From Bondarzewia mesenterica (taxonomy: Eukaryota; Basidiomycota; Agaricomycetes; Russulales; Bondarzewiaceae), in assembly GCA_004802705.1 (NCBI GenBank), contig SGPL01000117.1:1-64000 (forward strand): DNA of 64,000 nt, read 5' to 3'. Under the pieces are notes generated by a model. It saw only the letters and a program-made list of their open reading frames with translations. It was not told the DNA's origin and did no database searches. Within the stretch, counting starts at the first letter, position 1, and every line of letters begins with the position of its first letter. Position numbers and translations under genes: made by a program. This document shows, piece by piece, positions 1-12,227 of the stretch.

Positions 1-112
1 TTGATCTCAACATAATAATTGACACAACTATATATCAATTAAGAGGCATTATATACTGGGGATCTAATCACTTTACTGCAAGAATAATTTCTAAAGATTG
101 CAATATATAGAA

Positions 113-520
113 ATATAATGGTACACTTATGGATGGAGAATGCATATTTGAAAATATGTATTCAGGAGTTACACAAACTCAATTGCATTCGTTAAATGGG
201 AGATCAGCTTTAACACTAATTTATTCAAGACTTTAATGAAGTTTTAATATAAAGTTGAAAAGATGCGGGAATCATTTATGCCGTGCAACGCAGCGGCCCT
301 CTTCTAACAAGTGTATGGAAATATAATGGTACATTTATGGATGGAGAATGCATATTTAAAAACAAGTATTCAGAGGTTACACAAACTCAATTGCATTCAT
401 TAAATGAGAGATCAGCTTCAATATTAATTTATTCAAGACTTTAATGAATTTTTAATATAAAGTTAAAAAGATGTGGGAATCGTTCATGCCGTGCAATGCA
501 GCAGCCCTCTCCTAACAAGT
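113..520. repeat. Two-copy tandem repeat, 208-bp period
   Basis: Two head-to-tail copies with a period of 208 bp. The first begins at 113 and the second at 321; the words ATATAATGGTACA and CTAACAAGT recur exactly one period apart. The copies differ by scattered substitutions with almost no length change. The repeat is AT-rich and has no open frame. It may be the edge of a longer satellite running out of the window, or a solo fragment of a transposon end. Confidence 0.85.
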
Positions 521-1100
521 CTAGGGAACCGTTAGAGTCCTTCACTTGGTCATGAGGTGATCAAATGTACAAAGCTCTCCACAATCGAGTTGGAAGGGTC
601 ATCAATAGCTCTTTCTTGCCGTGTCTCAAAATGGCTCTAGGAAGCAGAGTCATCAATGTCGTCCTTAGATATAAGCAACATGAACAGATGGTAGAATATG
701 TACTCACTGCTATCCGTGGAGAACATGGCACTTACATAGTCCGAAGACAGCGAGGCAATAGGTGCTGGATGCTCTGGCCTGCACCAGCTGATTAGTGACT
801 CTTGACATCGACGAGCAAGCCATGATTCGAGAAAGGATGTACTAGTCAATGCGCTCTAGTTTCCTCGAAATTCAAGCCTTACCCAACGATTAGGATTGTT
901 CAGAAACTAGAACAAGCATCATAACGTACATTTCAATGATTTCGCCATCAGAATTGAATGCCTTTCCATCAAGATTGCTGCACAAGCATTAGCATAGGTG
1001 ACCTGAAGCAGACATGAGCAAGATTTTCTCACCAAGGCATTTCATTATCCTGCTTCTCATCAGTTGGCTCACCTACGATATCCACTTCACGAGAGCTCAC
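521..1100. other. No recognisable gene
   Basis: Only short open frames (up to 76 codons, 565-795 on the plus strand) occur here and none resembles a known family. The segment separates the 208-bp repeat from the membrane-protein relic. Confidence 0.5.
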
Positions 1101-2120
1101 CGTGTTAGATCTGGGAGTCTTCTCGACATTGTCTTGATCATGGTCCTTGGTCAGTAAGAGATTGTGGATAACAGTCATGAGTCGATAAGAGGCCCAGACG
1201 AGCAGGGCCTAGAGGAACAGGTATTGCTCGATGAACGTAAGCTGCTAGTGGAGGGCAATGCCAGCAGCTGCGAGGCCTGAAGAAGCAATGGCAGTAATGC
1301 CATAAAAGATGATGCTCAGCTTCAAAGGCCTCGGTGATTTGCGGGTATTTCCAAAAAGGGTCATCACGATGGAGAGAGTGAATTACGTCCATAGCATGAG
1401 GCATGGTAAAAGCCAGAGGATCTCGTAGTTGAAGTCAATGATGAAGAGGCAGATGGCTCTGGATACAAGGAGTGGGACTTGGAGTACGACTACTACAGTG
1501 ACAGTAGCATGAGCCAACTTCATCGTTCAGGCCCACTGGTGCTTCATACGGTAGACTTCGAGGTTCTTCCCGAACATCTGACAGGGAGAGGAAGAGAGAG
1601 AGAGGGAGAGAGAACATGAGCAGGTCTTCATTCATGACAGAGGGGGCATAGATGGATGACATACCTCGATGAGAAACCCATGCAGTAGGCACACCAACTT
1701 GAAGATGTTCGCGAGATGATTGTGATCCAGATCACGATGATAAAATAGAGCAGCACAAGACAGTGCATTGGGGATGGTGGTGAGGACGATGAGGCTAAAC
1801 ATGAAGTACTGCTTGTAGGGAAGGAATCTCAAATCTTGGTTCGTCAACTTGGGCGGAGGTGTCCTGACAGCCAGGACGAGATGGAGGAGAAAAGAGGTGA
1901 TAGCGAGACATGAGGATGAAAGGCCTGGGAGATTGAATATGTAAATGATACTGGAAGGAGTGGAAAAGATGGTCCAGGAGTGAAAAAGGATCACAGCCCT
2001 AGAGAGTTCGATGGCAATGATGACAAGAAATATCTGAAGGAGGGACATGGCGCAGGAGATGCCGAACTTGGATAGATGCATAGCAGCAGGATGGGAAGAG
2101 GAGAGGGGATTCTGCTGCAA
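1101..2120 (-). pseudogene. Decayed multi-pass membrane protein gene
   Basis: I do not recognise the family. Exon 1 (2120-1665) encodes about 150 residues with at least three hydrophobic segments, for example around FLVIIAIELSRAVILF. A GT-AG intron (1664-1578) leads to exon 2 (1577-1101), which adds three or four more hydrophobic segments and ends at a good donor (GTGAGC), so about seven membrane spans are expected. Exon 2 keeps one coherent frame over 159 codons but is broken by four in-frame stops: TGA 1527-1529, TAA 1383-1385, TAG 1245-1247 and TAG 1209-1211. There is no frameshift. The product was probably a 7-TM-like fungal membrane protein; more exons may lie below 1101. As it stands it cannot make a full-length protein. 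Confidence 0.5.
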
Positions 2121-5100
2121 AAGGAGTGATAGCTTAACAGCAACAGCCCTTATATGTAACTCTCATCAGCTTTCATTTCTCACGAACGTGTCATGCAGTC
2201 CAAAATGCTGGGCCCCGCCTTCTCTTGTCGCCAAGTGAATGAATACAACACATCAGATGATGAATAATGCCCAAATTTCATGCCATTCCTGAGAAGCGCT
2301 ACCACCACCACACCCGGATGTATACAAAAATAATGCCAAGAAGTGAGGGCTCCGAGCTAGGAATGACCATGATCATGATGAAGGCACCTCTCAAGAAATC
2401 TTCCTGGTCAGGCATGAAGAAAAAAAAGAAGAGAAATGCACAGTTTACTACAACATGGGTATGACTTTGTGTGAGCTTTCTTGACATTGATAACGATGAT
2501 GAGAAACATGTGATGGTTGGTCGAAAAGCGCAAGGAGAAGAAGGATCGAAAAGGAAAAAAAGAAGAACAGATCACATGGAGAACAAAGAATTGCCGAGCT
2601 TAATCATATTTCACCGAGTTACCCTGGGTTCCTGACGTCCTCATGGGGAAGCTCGACTAGGCATATGGTTGTCCATTGAAATTGATGATAGTCTTTGCAC
2701 TAAGCTGATGTCTACACATGTCTACTGCCAATATCCCAATATCTTTTTTGGCATTGATATCAAGGCGGGCTAACGAGGTAGAGGATGGAGGGTTAAATGG
2801 TTAATCCGCCCTTCAATTTAAAATCTCGGGCTTACGAGTGTGTTGCTTCAAAACGTTCTGAAGGTCTGAATATATTCAATTTTTGATAACAGGGACTGAT
2901 CGATTGTAGGACTTATCTATAGTTAAATTGCTTCGAATTGGGTAGGTAGACATCCTCCTCTTTGCCTGCACCGATCTCATATAATACAAAACAAGTTCCA
3001 TATCACAAACCAAACTCATCGAAACTTCTTCAGAATATGCGCCAGCTCAGCGTTATACATGAAAAAATCAGCCACTATTGATCGACGCAAAGAAAGATTT
3101 GGATTTAAATGCCTCGTGGCCTCTATCGAAGGGCCTCGAGATCAAAGAGGTGATTGCTTCGTCCATCCCATCATCTGAGTGCTAACAGAACTCACTTGAA
3201 ACACCACGCATATTATAGTCTCACTGTGCTACTGCAGATATTAGAGCGGCATTGTCCCTCAAGCTCGTAGGTCAACCGCAACCTCAAGTTTTTCCCCATA
3301 TAACAAGGACAATATAGGATGGCCTCGACAACAGTATGCTCGATACACATAAGACAGACATTCCCGGTTACAGAGGTAGGTCATTTTAACCAATCAATAT
3401 GATGATGGCCATTGAGGGAGAGGCTGTTGGACGACAGTACGAATGCTATATTTAGTTATTGTAACTTGGTGATACGTGGCTAAGTCACCACATAATCTAG
3501 GCAACAAGCTGACCTAAAGGTGTGCTACTTACTACCATCCAACAGAAGAAGCCATGTTCCATTATGGAGGTAGGGCTACACATACAAGAAGCCCTCGAGA
3601 CCAATCCGTCAACATGGGTGCCATGAAGCTTTGGCTTTGCTTTGCTCGAGCAATTTTACATTTAACATTTACTCAAGAGCACTTTGTAAGCGATAGACTA
3701 GTTTATGAGTAACAGACCAGTCCAGGTAACAGACCAGTCCAGATAACAGACCAGTCTAGGGAACAGACCAGTCCATCCTAAAAAAGAGCCAACCATCTTT
3801 GCAACCTTGCGCTAACTGTTTCAAAGGACAGAGGGCTGATGATAATAACTGGCTGATTTACGGTAAGGAAAGCAAGTTTATAAAGCTCTTTACAGACAAG
3901 TCTGGCCGCAAGTGCGTAAAAATAATAAATCCAATATTTATTGCCTCCTCATCATATTCTTTATTTAAAATAAAACATAGCCAACCACGATGCTACACCA
4001 AATCAGCCCAGTTTTGCCAAGGGCTGACTAAGAATGTCCTATGTAGACTATAGCTGTGACGCTCAAGTTAGACAGATAGCCGATGACATGCGTCATCCTA
4101 TTACTGGCACTTACTGCAAGCAAGGTTAAATAGGCAAACAAAGTACTTCACACAACGACTCAACAATAAAATGGCAGCGCCCACTTGGACCCAAGTTGCT
4201 AAATAAAAGACTCAGCACATCGGCCTTAATTTCAGGTGTGCTTAAAATATTTATTGTGATATCTTACAAAATTGAATGTCAAAGGAAAGAAGTCATTTAT
4301 CATATATATATACAAGTTTTAAAGTATCTTTTCAATAAACATAGAACAGTCCCTGCTGATAACCGTTCGTGCAGTGGATGGATGTGCTTACGTGATGTTT
4401 TTCATTTTCTTTCTCCATCAACAATGACGCCTGATCTCCAAGTGTCGCAAGCCTACCTCCACGTATGTTCACCTGTCCCACCATACGCACCCTCTCCACC
4501 TACTACCTTGCCAGCTGCAGGCCTGACTTCTAATTCTCTTAGAAGTCAAGCTATACCTAATCGTTCATAAAAAAAAAAAACAATAGATTTGTTGCCTCAT
4601 TATCTGTTGTGATTGCTGCGCGCAGACTTTGCTGTACTGTCGGTCTAGATGTCCATAGTCATTTGTACCCCATACATATACATGCTAAGAGCCTTCCGTG
4701 AATAAACATCTGTGTTTTGTCTGTTACTTGTGCAACAAGCTTATGAATGTGTTGTTGAGCACATTCCAGACTAAGTCGCTAAAGTAGGCAGTCAAATCGC
4801 GTTGCTGAGCACAACTGTGACTCGGAGGTCTTGAAGTGAATATGTCATCATCATCATCCGATGATCCGATGTCGTTGTTGAGAACGAAGGCTCTCGTTAC
4901 ATGTCAACACTGAACTCTGATAACTCTAGCCCAGTTTCTTTCCTTCTTTGTCATCATCTTGGTTATCTTAATATCTTGAGTCTCTAATACGACGACAAGG
5001 CCACAGGTATGTACATGTACAAATACACAAGAGAGAAAGGCTGACACTAATAGTGTAATGTAAGGCTTATTCCCCATCATCCATACCATCTGATTCCTCC

Positions 5101-5370
5101 TCTGATGCGTCTTCGTACATTTTTACCCCCATCATGAAGTCACAAACTTTATCATCATCATCACCATAGGGATCCCAGCCTTGACCATTTTTTCCTTTGT
5201 CACCTGATCAACTAGGATTATTGAGCATGACATCAGAGGCATAGTCCAAAGATGATGGTGAGTCTGGCGGTGGAGTTCCTGTAATCACCGTGTCTCAACC
5301 ATGGTCGACAGAGAAAATGGCCATAATACTCACCGTGGTCTGACTTGTCGTGGCCTTTCAACATCTTCAG
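2121..5370. other. AT-rich gene-poor interval
   Basis: No gene can be supported across this 3.2 kb. It holds short unrelated open frames, simple TCATCATCA microsatellite tracts near 4,845 and 5,150, and the 17-bp tandem repeat listed separately. A plus-strand frame at 3,799-4,053 starts with a CANC motif but matches nothing I know. Confidence 0.4.
3711..3778. repeat. 17-bp minisatellite, four units
   Basis: Four consecutive 17-bp units of the form AACAGACCAGTCCAGGT (3711-3727, 3728-3744, 3745-3761, 3762-3778), differing only at the last few bases of each unit. Confidence 0.9.
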
Positions 5371-7817
5371 CTACATGAAGCTGACTTCCTCGTCATTCTT
5401 ATGTGCCCTCTTCTGTGGCTTCTCTGACAAGTCCAAGACTACCATCCCCGGGATCTCGTCCTCTCTCTTCCGCTTGGTGCTTCTGGTGGGCGTCTTCTTT
5501 GTCTGAGGAACTCGCTTCTCAGCAAAGAGCTTTGAGCTGATGACTGGTGTATACATCTTGCTGTGAGTCTTCTAGACGTGGTCACACCACTCTATGGCAC
5601 TGGAGATCTCGACAGGGGCAGGGCAGTGTGGACACAAGAAAGACTGGTCGAAGGCACCCTTGTCGATATGGATGGTCTTGTGTCGACTAAGGCAGTAACA
5701 TCTGGCGAACAGCTCAGGTTTTTTGCACAAGAGGCAGATCCAGCTCTCTAGTTTATTCGCTATCGGTGCCTCCACTGCCTTGGCTCTGCGGTGTTTGGGT
5801 TTCTTAGCTGAAGTCACAGAGATAGAGACTGTCAGACTCAGGGGAGTCCAGTCCTCAGCCGCGTAATGCAGGAGCCAGGCCATGGCACCTTCTAAGTGGT
5901 CTTCAGCCTTATCATCGAACACAAGCTCCTCGGAGGTGCCTGAATGGTTCCCAAAGCCTGCCTCACTAGTCCAGTAGGTCAACAAGCAACCCATGTCCAA
6001 TGGAGCATGATCGCAGCAATGCCTGGATGGACGCGAATGCTGTCGAAGCTCGTTGGTCAACTTTCCCTCAGCTTAAAGCTTGTTGGCTTGCTCGAAGTAG
6101 TCCTCTCGTGCTTTTAGGAGGATGAGCTTGTGGAGGGCATGTCTTTGCTGGTTGAGAGCGGACTTCACCTTCGAGATCTGGCCTTTGTCTTTACTGAGCA
6201 TAGCTGCCTCCAAAGCAGCCCATCTCTGGGTGATATCCCTCCATGACTCAATGCTGCGTTTCTGTTTTGGCATCACTTCGAGAGGGGTGCCAGAGTCGTT
6301 TTGCTTAGATAAGTCCTGCATGACCTTGAACAATGATTCATTCGACTGTCCACCTGCACAAGGCCCAAAATGCATCCTGGCGAGGTCTGCTTGCATGTGC
6401 TGAGTCTGATATTTGTTCTCGTAGATGTCAGTTGTATGACTGGCGATGAAATTGTGCATAGCCTGGGTGAGAGACTTGTTGTACTAGACGAGGGCACCAA
6501 CGCGAAATGCGTAGAGATGGGCCATGGTGCTGAACCCCGCTACAAGGAGAACTTGTTGCAGGTTATGCCAAAAGAATGAATACGACATGGGAAAGATGGG
6601 CTTGTTGAGGAAATCTTCGCGCCATTTGAGATGGATGTAATTGACATCTTCGAGGTTGAGACAGTGGAGGATCTCGTCAACCGACTTGTATCTGGCCTTG
6701 AACACGTTGAAATGGATGCCAACCACAAGAATGAGGTGGGTTAGGCAGAACAGCGAGTAGGGAAGGAAAGTCATGGTGAATTAGAACTTTTCACCTTTCG
6801 CATGCTCCAAAGTGTTAGCCCTAAGCTTGTTGCGATTGATGGTAAACGTGGTGGCCAATCTCCGTCGGCCGTCTGCATCACGAATAAAAGCCACGATGAC
6901 CTCTTCGTATTTCATGCCGATGATCATGCCTTGGCGATAGCCAAAGGAGAAGAGAAGGACGAGGGTGTGAAAGATGATTCGTTGGATGGGAGAGGTGAAG
7001 GGAACGAGGTCGGCACAGAGCCAGATGGTTTTGAGGATAAGTCCAATATCCGTGATGGTAAACTCGACTTTTCTCATAGTTCAGTTTGGTGGAAAGACCC
7101 ATGGTCTCGGCGCCTTCATGGTAAATCCACTGGCTACTCTGAGAAACAGGTCCTGTATCCAAAGAACCTGGCGCAAGGGTGTCTTTAGGATACTTCAATG
7201 TGACATGATGAATTGGACAAACCTGGCTGATTGGTAGTGCGCTTTAACTTCAGCCAATAGTTGTCCGGGTTCTCTCTCATCGGCAGCAAGATCTCGTCAT
7301 CAGCTGCAGCTATCAATAACTTCCAAAAGGTGTTGAGCGACCTAGAGGACTTTATGGACTGCTCCTCCACCTCTTCTCTGCCATCGGCATTGTCAAGCAG
7401 AATACACTGGTAGATGGAGGTCTCGATGTAGATCTGCAGGAAAGTCTTGCAGTACTGCATGGCAGTGGTATCCTCGCGGCACAAGTCAACCCACACTTGG
7501 TTGGGATCGACGGTGGGATGGACCTCGTTCATCCACCTGAAAGAGCAAAAGACTCATGTCAGTTGGAAGTCGTGGCAGACAAGAACAGCATGCAGCACTT
7601 ACTCATTCCATATAGCCAGAGCTCGACAATGTTGCGCCTCTGTCGATTTTGCTATCTTTAGTTTCTGGAGGTTGGGGCCATCCGTCTTGGGTGCGTGACT
7701 CTTGAACACCTTGGCAGATAGTTCTTTCAAGGCGGCAGTTCGTCCAGAGAAGAATGATGGCTTGGATGACTTGGTCATTGATGATGAGGCACTGTCTTTG
7801 CCTTTCGTAGCTGGCAT
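5371..7817 (-). pseudogene. DUF3435 (FluG-like) tyrosine recombinase relic with C-terminal zinc finger
   Basis: Fungal DUF3435 proteins are tyrosine-recombinase-like enzymes; Starship 'captains' belong to this family. The start at 7817 (MPATKGKDS) is followed by a short exon, an intron at about 7,600-7,535, and an exon reading EWMNEVHPTVDPNQVWVDLC. The catalytic half is readable: FGYRQGMIIGMKYEEV fits the box-1 Arg region, AFRVGALV the box-2 Arg region, and SHTTDIYENKYQ the region of the nucleophilic Tyr. The tail has paired Cys and His residues (CLLCKKPE, SRHKTIH, CPHC) like a zinc finger, then a basic segment (TRSTKRKRE). The frame is broken by an apparent one-base shift near 7,070 and in-frame stops at 6781-6783 (TAA), 6484-6486 (TAG), 6073-6075 (TAA) and 5572-5574 (TAG). 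It is inactive as written. Family assignment is by motif memory, not by search. Confidence 0.65.
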
Positions 7818-9045
7818 AGTCAGTGGTGGTGGTGGTGGTGATGGTGGTTGTCGAAAGTCGAGAAAAGAGCAAGGGTGAGAGGGGAGTTTGGGGAGGTTAG
7901 CAAGCTCAGCATGAAAAGTGGCTCACCTTTTATCTCGCTCACCTGCAGTGCCATCTCATCATCCAAGACGAACTTATCATCACTGCCATTAAGGGTCGAA
8001 GAGATTGACCACTGCAGATCAAAAATGGTCAGACAAAACGGAGTGGAGTGCTGGCCGTTGGTCACGTGAATAGCCTGATTTGGAGGAGCACTTGTGCTAG
8101 CGGTGTAATAGTTCGCTCAAACCAAATATATAACACAGCCCTGCCAGGCACCGCTTGTTCCTTCATGACATGTAACTGAATGATAGTCTCATCGTCGCTC
8201 GTCGTTAGTCGGTGTATGTTCAATTGTAGAGTTGTCAAAGACCACCACCATTGCACAGCATTCTATTTCAACTACATACAAATTGCCAGGTTCAAAATTT
8301 CTATCGCTCTTTGATCCAAATCAAAAACAATCGACTGATACGCATATATATGACCTGTCTCTGGAATGCAAAAGCCTTTTATTTCTGTCTGGATTGTACT
8401 TCTTGCACCAAACGTTACTGCCAATCACGACACCTGAAGCCATTATATGTTTTTCTGTTTTTTTTACCAATCATTTATTTGTACCGCTATCAAGGACAAT
8501 GACATGATCTGCACCATCTGACGTATTTGATACAAAGAACATTGTCGGAAACTACATGACAACTGTGACATCGCTGAACACTACCATGACTAAGCTGATT
8601 GATGTGATGCGTACATCCCGCACAGGCACTCGTCCACTATTGCATCGTAGTTGACTCATAAATGCATCATCAGCAACCACATCACTAAGAACTGCATCGT
8701 CATAGTCGCACAACTGGCGCACGTGCTTGTGATACTGATGTGACAAAAAATAGGAGAACTCAACGACTTTCATCATATATGTGACTGAATTATCAAAGGT
8801 AAGAACCTGTCCCTTACAGGAACAGGAATTCAAGGGCGCCTCATTATGCTCATTCAAGCACCCACTACACATCGAAGATAATAACAGTGTCCACTGTCTC
8901 CAGGTTCATGCCGAGGCCTCATCAGCAAAAACACAACTTGTAAATAAGATGTTATTATAGGCAATAAGAAGTAATTGCTGCTTCCCTGTTATAACATATC
9001 CCCCCTTTTTGATTTGTTACTTATTGTCTGTTAATATATTTTATT
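7818..9045. other. Intergenic; no supported gene
   Basis: Contains a GGT/GAT microsatellite at about 7,825-7,855 just upstream of the recombinase relic, and several short frames without recognisable domains, including an 88-106 residue frame on each strand between 8,232 and 8,872. From 8,940 onward it becomes very AT-rich. Confidence 0.4.
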
Positions 9046-9239
9046 AATTGACAAGTTATAAGAACTTATTATCACAAGTTTGAAACTAAAATCATTCTTA
9101 TTTTCATCTAATTGATAAGTTATAAAAGCTTGTATTTATAGGGCTTGAAACTGAAGTCATGCTTATTTTTATCTGATTGATAAGTTACTAGAGCTTATTA
9201 TTTTAGGACTTGAAGCTGAGCACAGTCTAATTTTCATCT
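9046..9239. repeat. Three diverged tandem copies of a 64-65 bp unit
   Basis: Three consecutive units (9046-9109, 9110-9174, 9175-9239), each opening with (A/G)ATTGA(C/T)AAGTTA, containing GAGCTTATTAT-like and CTTGAAACTGA-like words, and closing with TTTTCATCT. Divergence between units is substantial, so the array is old. It lies about 400 bp beyond the 3' end of the DUF6532 gene. Confidence 0.8.
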
Positions 9240-9648
9240 AATTACCTTAATTTACCTTAAAATAATCAGACAATAATTATACAAAAACCAAGACATCAGG
9301 CTCTATTTCAGATTTTTTCGTATGGTAATAATCAGCAAATAAGCACTCAGAAGCTGCAGATTAGTGGAAATAAACTGTGTATAACTATCAGATGAGTGGG
9401 GATGGAATGGCCAATGTGATCAAGAAAGAAACAGCTATATGATGACAAATAGATTAAAAGCGCGCGAGAGGTTGTAGATGACTGACGGAACTTGAGAAGT
9501 ATAGCATAGGACAAAACAGACAGAACAGAATCCAGATGTTAGATGCTAGAAAAGTATACTGTGAGACTAGTGATGAGCAGAAGTGTCGGACACGTAAAAA
9601 GGCATGACGTGACGTACCCGCTAGCAAAGCCTAAACATGTTGCGAGAA
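9240..9648. other. AT-rich spacer
   Basis: No coding capacity or repeat could be recognised between the 65-bp tandem array and the end of the DUF6532 gene. Confidence 0.4.
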
Positions 9649-12227
9649 TCAGGTTCTCTTCTTTCGCAGGGTTGATTGCTTGTTAGCGAGTGCCAATCCT
9701 ATGATTGATTCATCATCCACAGCCGCAGTGCCCCGCACGGTACCTGTAGCACTCGCAACCCTGTTAATGATGTGCAATACAGTTAATTTGAACTGGTATA
9801 TGAGAGGATATTTGTGAAAGACAATAATACTTACGATGCAGCATCAAAAAGGTCTGTCATCAAGTTATGATATCTGACCTTGTTCTTCTTGCGAATGGCA
9901 TGAAGAGATCCCAAATGCTTGTGATAGTCGATGGTATAACTGTTTTCAGTGAAGAAAATCTCTTGCCATTTTCCAGTCTGCCATTCACTGAGTGCCGCGT
10001 GAACCTAATCAATAAACCACTCATATCAGTAGAGTGTAGCGGAAGAAAAGAAGAAAAGACATACACCCATAGTGGCAAGCACTGCCATAGCTGTGGGAAT
10101 CTCATGCTCATCAGCGCGTTCTCTTATGCTAGATGTATACTGCGTGATATTGAACAGTTTAGGCTTAATGAATTGGCTAGATATTATGGCTGCAATGATA
10201 GGGTGCATATATGGGCTGTTATCGATGATGGAGTTCTAGAGTTTCGGTGTCAACGCAGCGTGAGCACAAAGTATAAATCTGTAAAACACATGTTCTCATT
10301 GACAGGGAAGATATATTTGTATCCTTGAAGCAGCGCGAGGACTTCTTTGCCATTCCTTGCTTGCTTAGGGTAGTAGGCAGAGAGTAGGTTGACCACAATG
10401 TCCTTAACTTTCCCACGAAGGTGAGAGATGTGGGTTTTGGGCTACAATACACATGGAGAGGGTTGTCAGCTATCTCAATATCAGTCAGGTAGTGTAACTT
10501 ATAAGATTTGCAAGCGCCTTCGCATAACACGCATCGACCTTCACCCACTGCTTGATCGTATTATAGCTGAGGCACTTTGCAACACTGGCAATAGTCTTTT
10601 GCTCAAACTGCATGCACTGAGCCATCTCGGAAAAAGCATCCTCAAAATAAATATACTCCAAAATCTTGTTGATTACGTCGGCCATCACCCTATGGATTAT
10701 CGCTGACTGTTGTTTCACGAACAGCCTGTTGCCAGACCGTGGCCATATGAGCCAAGTCTCCCATGGCCAGCCTTCATCATTCTCATGGCATTGGCCTTGA
10801 AATTGAAGCACCAATTCACGTTCATCATCAGAATCATTAGAATCATCAGAAATCACTCTCGACCTCCTAACAGAATCAGTATGATAAGTACACTCGAGGA
10901 ATTGAAAACTTATGTGAATAGCAGCACGTTTGCAATTGCCATTAACCGAAGACCTCTGCACCTCTAGTTGGTAAACCTTTGGCTGCTTGCGGGGGGCTAA
11001 AGCAACAATCTCCTCATCAGAGCTATCTGCAGCGCTGTGGATGTCCTTCTTGGATTGCAAACCTCTAAACTTCTCTCTTGGCTGATTGTTAGCTAACTTG
11101 ACACGAGATTTGGTTGAGAACGTAGGCTTGGGCAATGCCTGCAAGTTCTCTTTCTGGGCATTCTTGCTATAAGAGACGACACGAGGCCTATTCATTGAGG
11201 TGGTGGACTGTACAGTGTGGGCGGCAGTATCCAAAGTCCCAAGCTGGCCGCGGTGATGCGAATCTGGTGCCGACTGTGCTTCGCTACCTCACTTTCCTCC
11301 TCTTTTCTCTAAGGTGCCATCTCGCATCCTTCCTCGAAAGTGCTGTGAAACCTGGGATTCATCATCAGAGCTGTCGAATTCAGCAGTATCGCGGGGCCCT
11401 TTGGTACGTAGTTGCATACGATATGCATCTTGTCCACTGACAAATTCTGTGGTCGAGTACCTCGAGTTCATCCCAGCTCATTTGAATGAGCCATATTGCT
11501 GTGATTTAGAGTTGTGGACTACGTCGCCCATTGAGGCTTCACCAGCTGACAGCTCATCATTGCCGCTATCTGCATAGTCATATCCATCATGGTGGGTGGC
11601 CCTCTCAGAGTTATCTGCTCCATCATCTCAATCTCTGTGGTCACCCTCATCCATACCATTGTCCATGCCATCATGTTGCTCTTCATCATGGCCATCTGCC
11701 ATCCCATCACCATCATTCACACCATTGCTGCCATTTGCACCATCACCACCTCTCATGCCATTGTTGCCATTCGCACTATCACCACTGTTCGTGTTATCGC
11801 TGCCGTTTGCACCATCACCGCCATTTGCACCATCACCGTCATTTGCACCATCATCTCTATCTTCATCACGATTTTTTCCTGCATCATCTTCTTCTTCAGC
11901 ATTGCTGTCTTCATTTGCAGCACCATGTCGACCCTGATTGTTTTCCCCTTCATCTGATTCTTCCCACTAGGGCCTCTGGAATTCATGTTAGGGACCTTCA
12001 ATCTGGTTTTAATCGTAGGTTTACCAGCTCACCTCCATCGTATACATCTGCTGAAGATTCTTTGAATTTTTATTTGCCATCTCCATCAACTCATCATCAT
12101 CTTCCATCCTGCTGTCGGATTCTTGACTGAGCTCTTCCTCATCACTACTGTCGATGTCCATCTTGACCTCTGTGTCTCCTCCTGTTTCCCTGTGGTCACG
12201 TTCGATATCATGCTGAGACTTCCGCAT
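9649..12227 (-). pseudogene. DUF6532-domain gene with acidic Gly/Asp/Asn-rich N-terminal region (eroded)
   Basis: DUF6532 is a domain of unknown function common in Agaricomycetes, often near transposons. The start at 12227 (MRKSQHDIERD) gives an acidic first exon. A likely intron runs from about 12,033 to 11,969, then a low-complexity stretch rich in DGAN and DGDG motifs (about 11,940-11,600). The domain reads in pieces: ADVINKILEYIYFEDAFSEM, then HLRGKVKDIVVNLLSAYYPK, MHPIIAAIISSQF, ALSEWQTGKW and RYHNLMTDLF. A last exon (to 9,649) ends LANKQSTLRKKRT. The order matches DUF6532 (helical start, RGxVK, wide hydrophobic core, HxxL tail). In-frame TGA codons at 11478-11480 and 11289-11291 break the N-terminal half, so it is probably a pseudogene. 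Exon limits in the middle are uncertain. Confidence 0.55.

Noticed and set aside
11531..12130. A 199-codon plus-strand frame very rich in His and Cys
   Set aside because: It is the antisense of the Asp/Gly/Asn-rich repeat of the DUF6532 gene; repetitive triplets keep all frames open. No metal-binding domain order is present.
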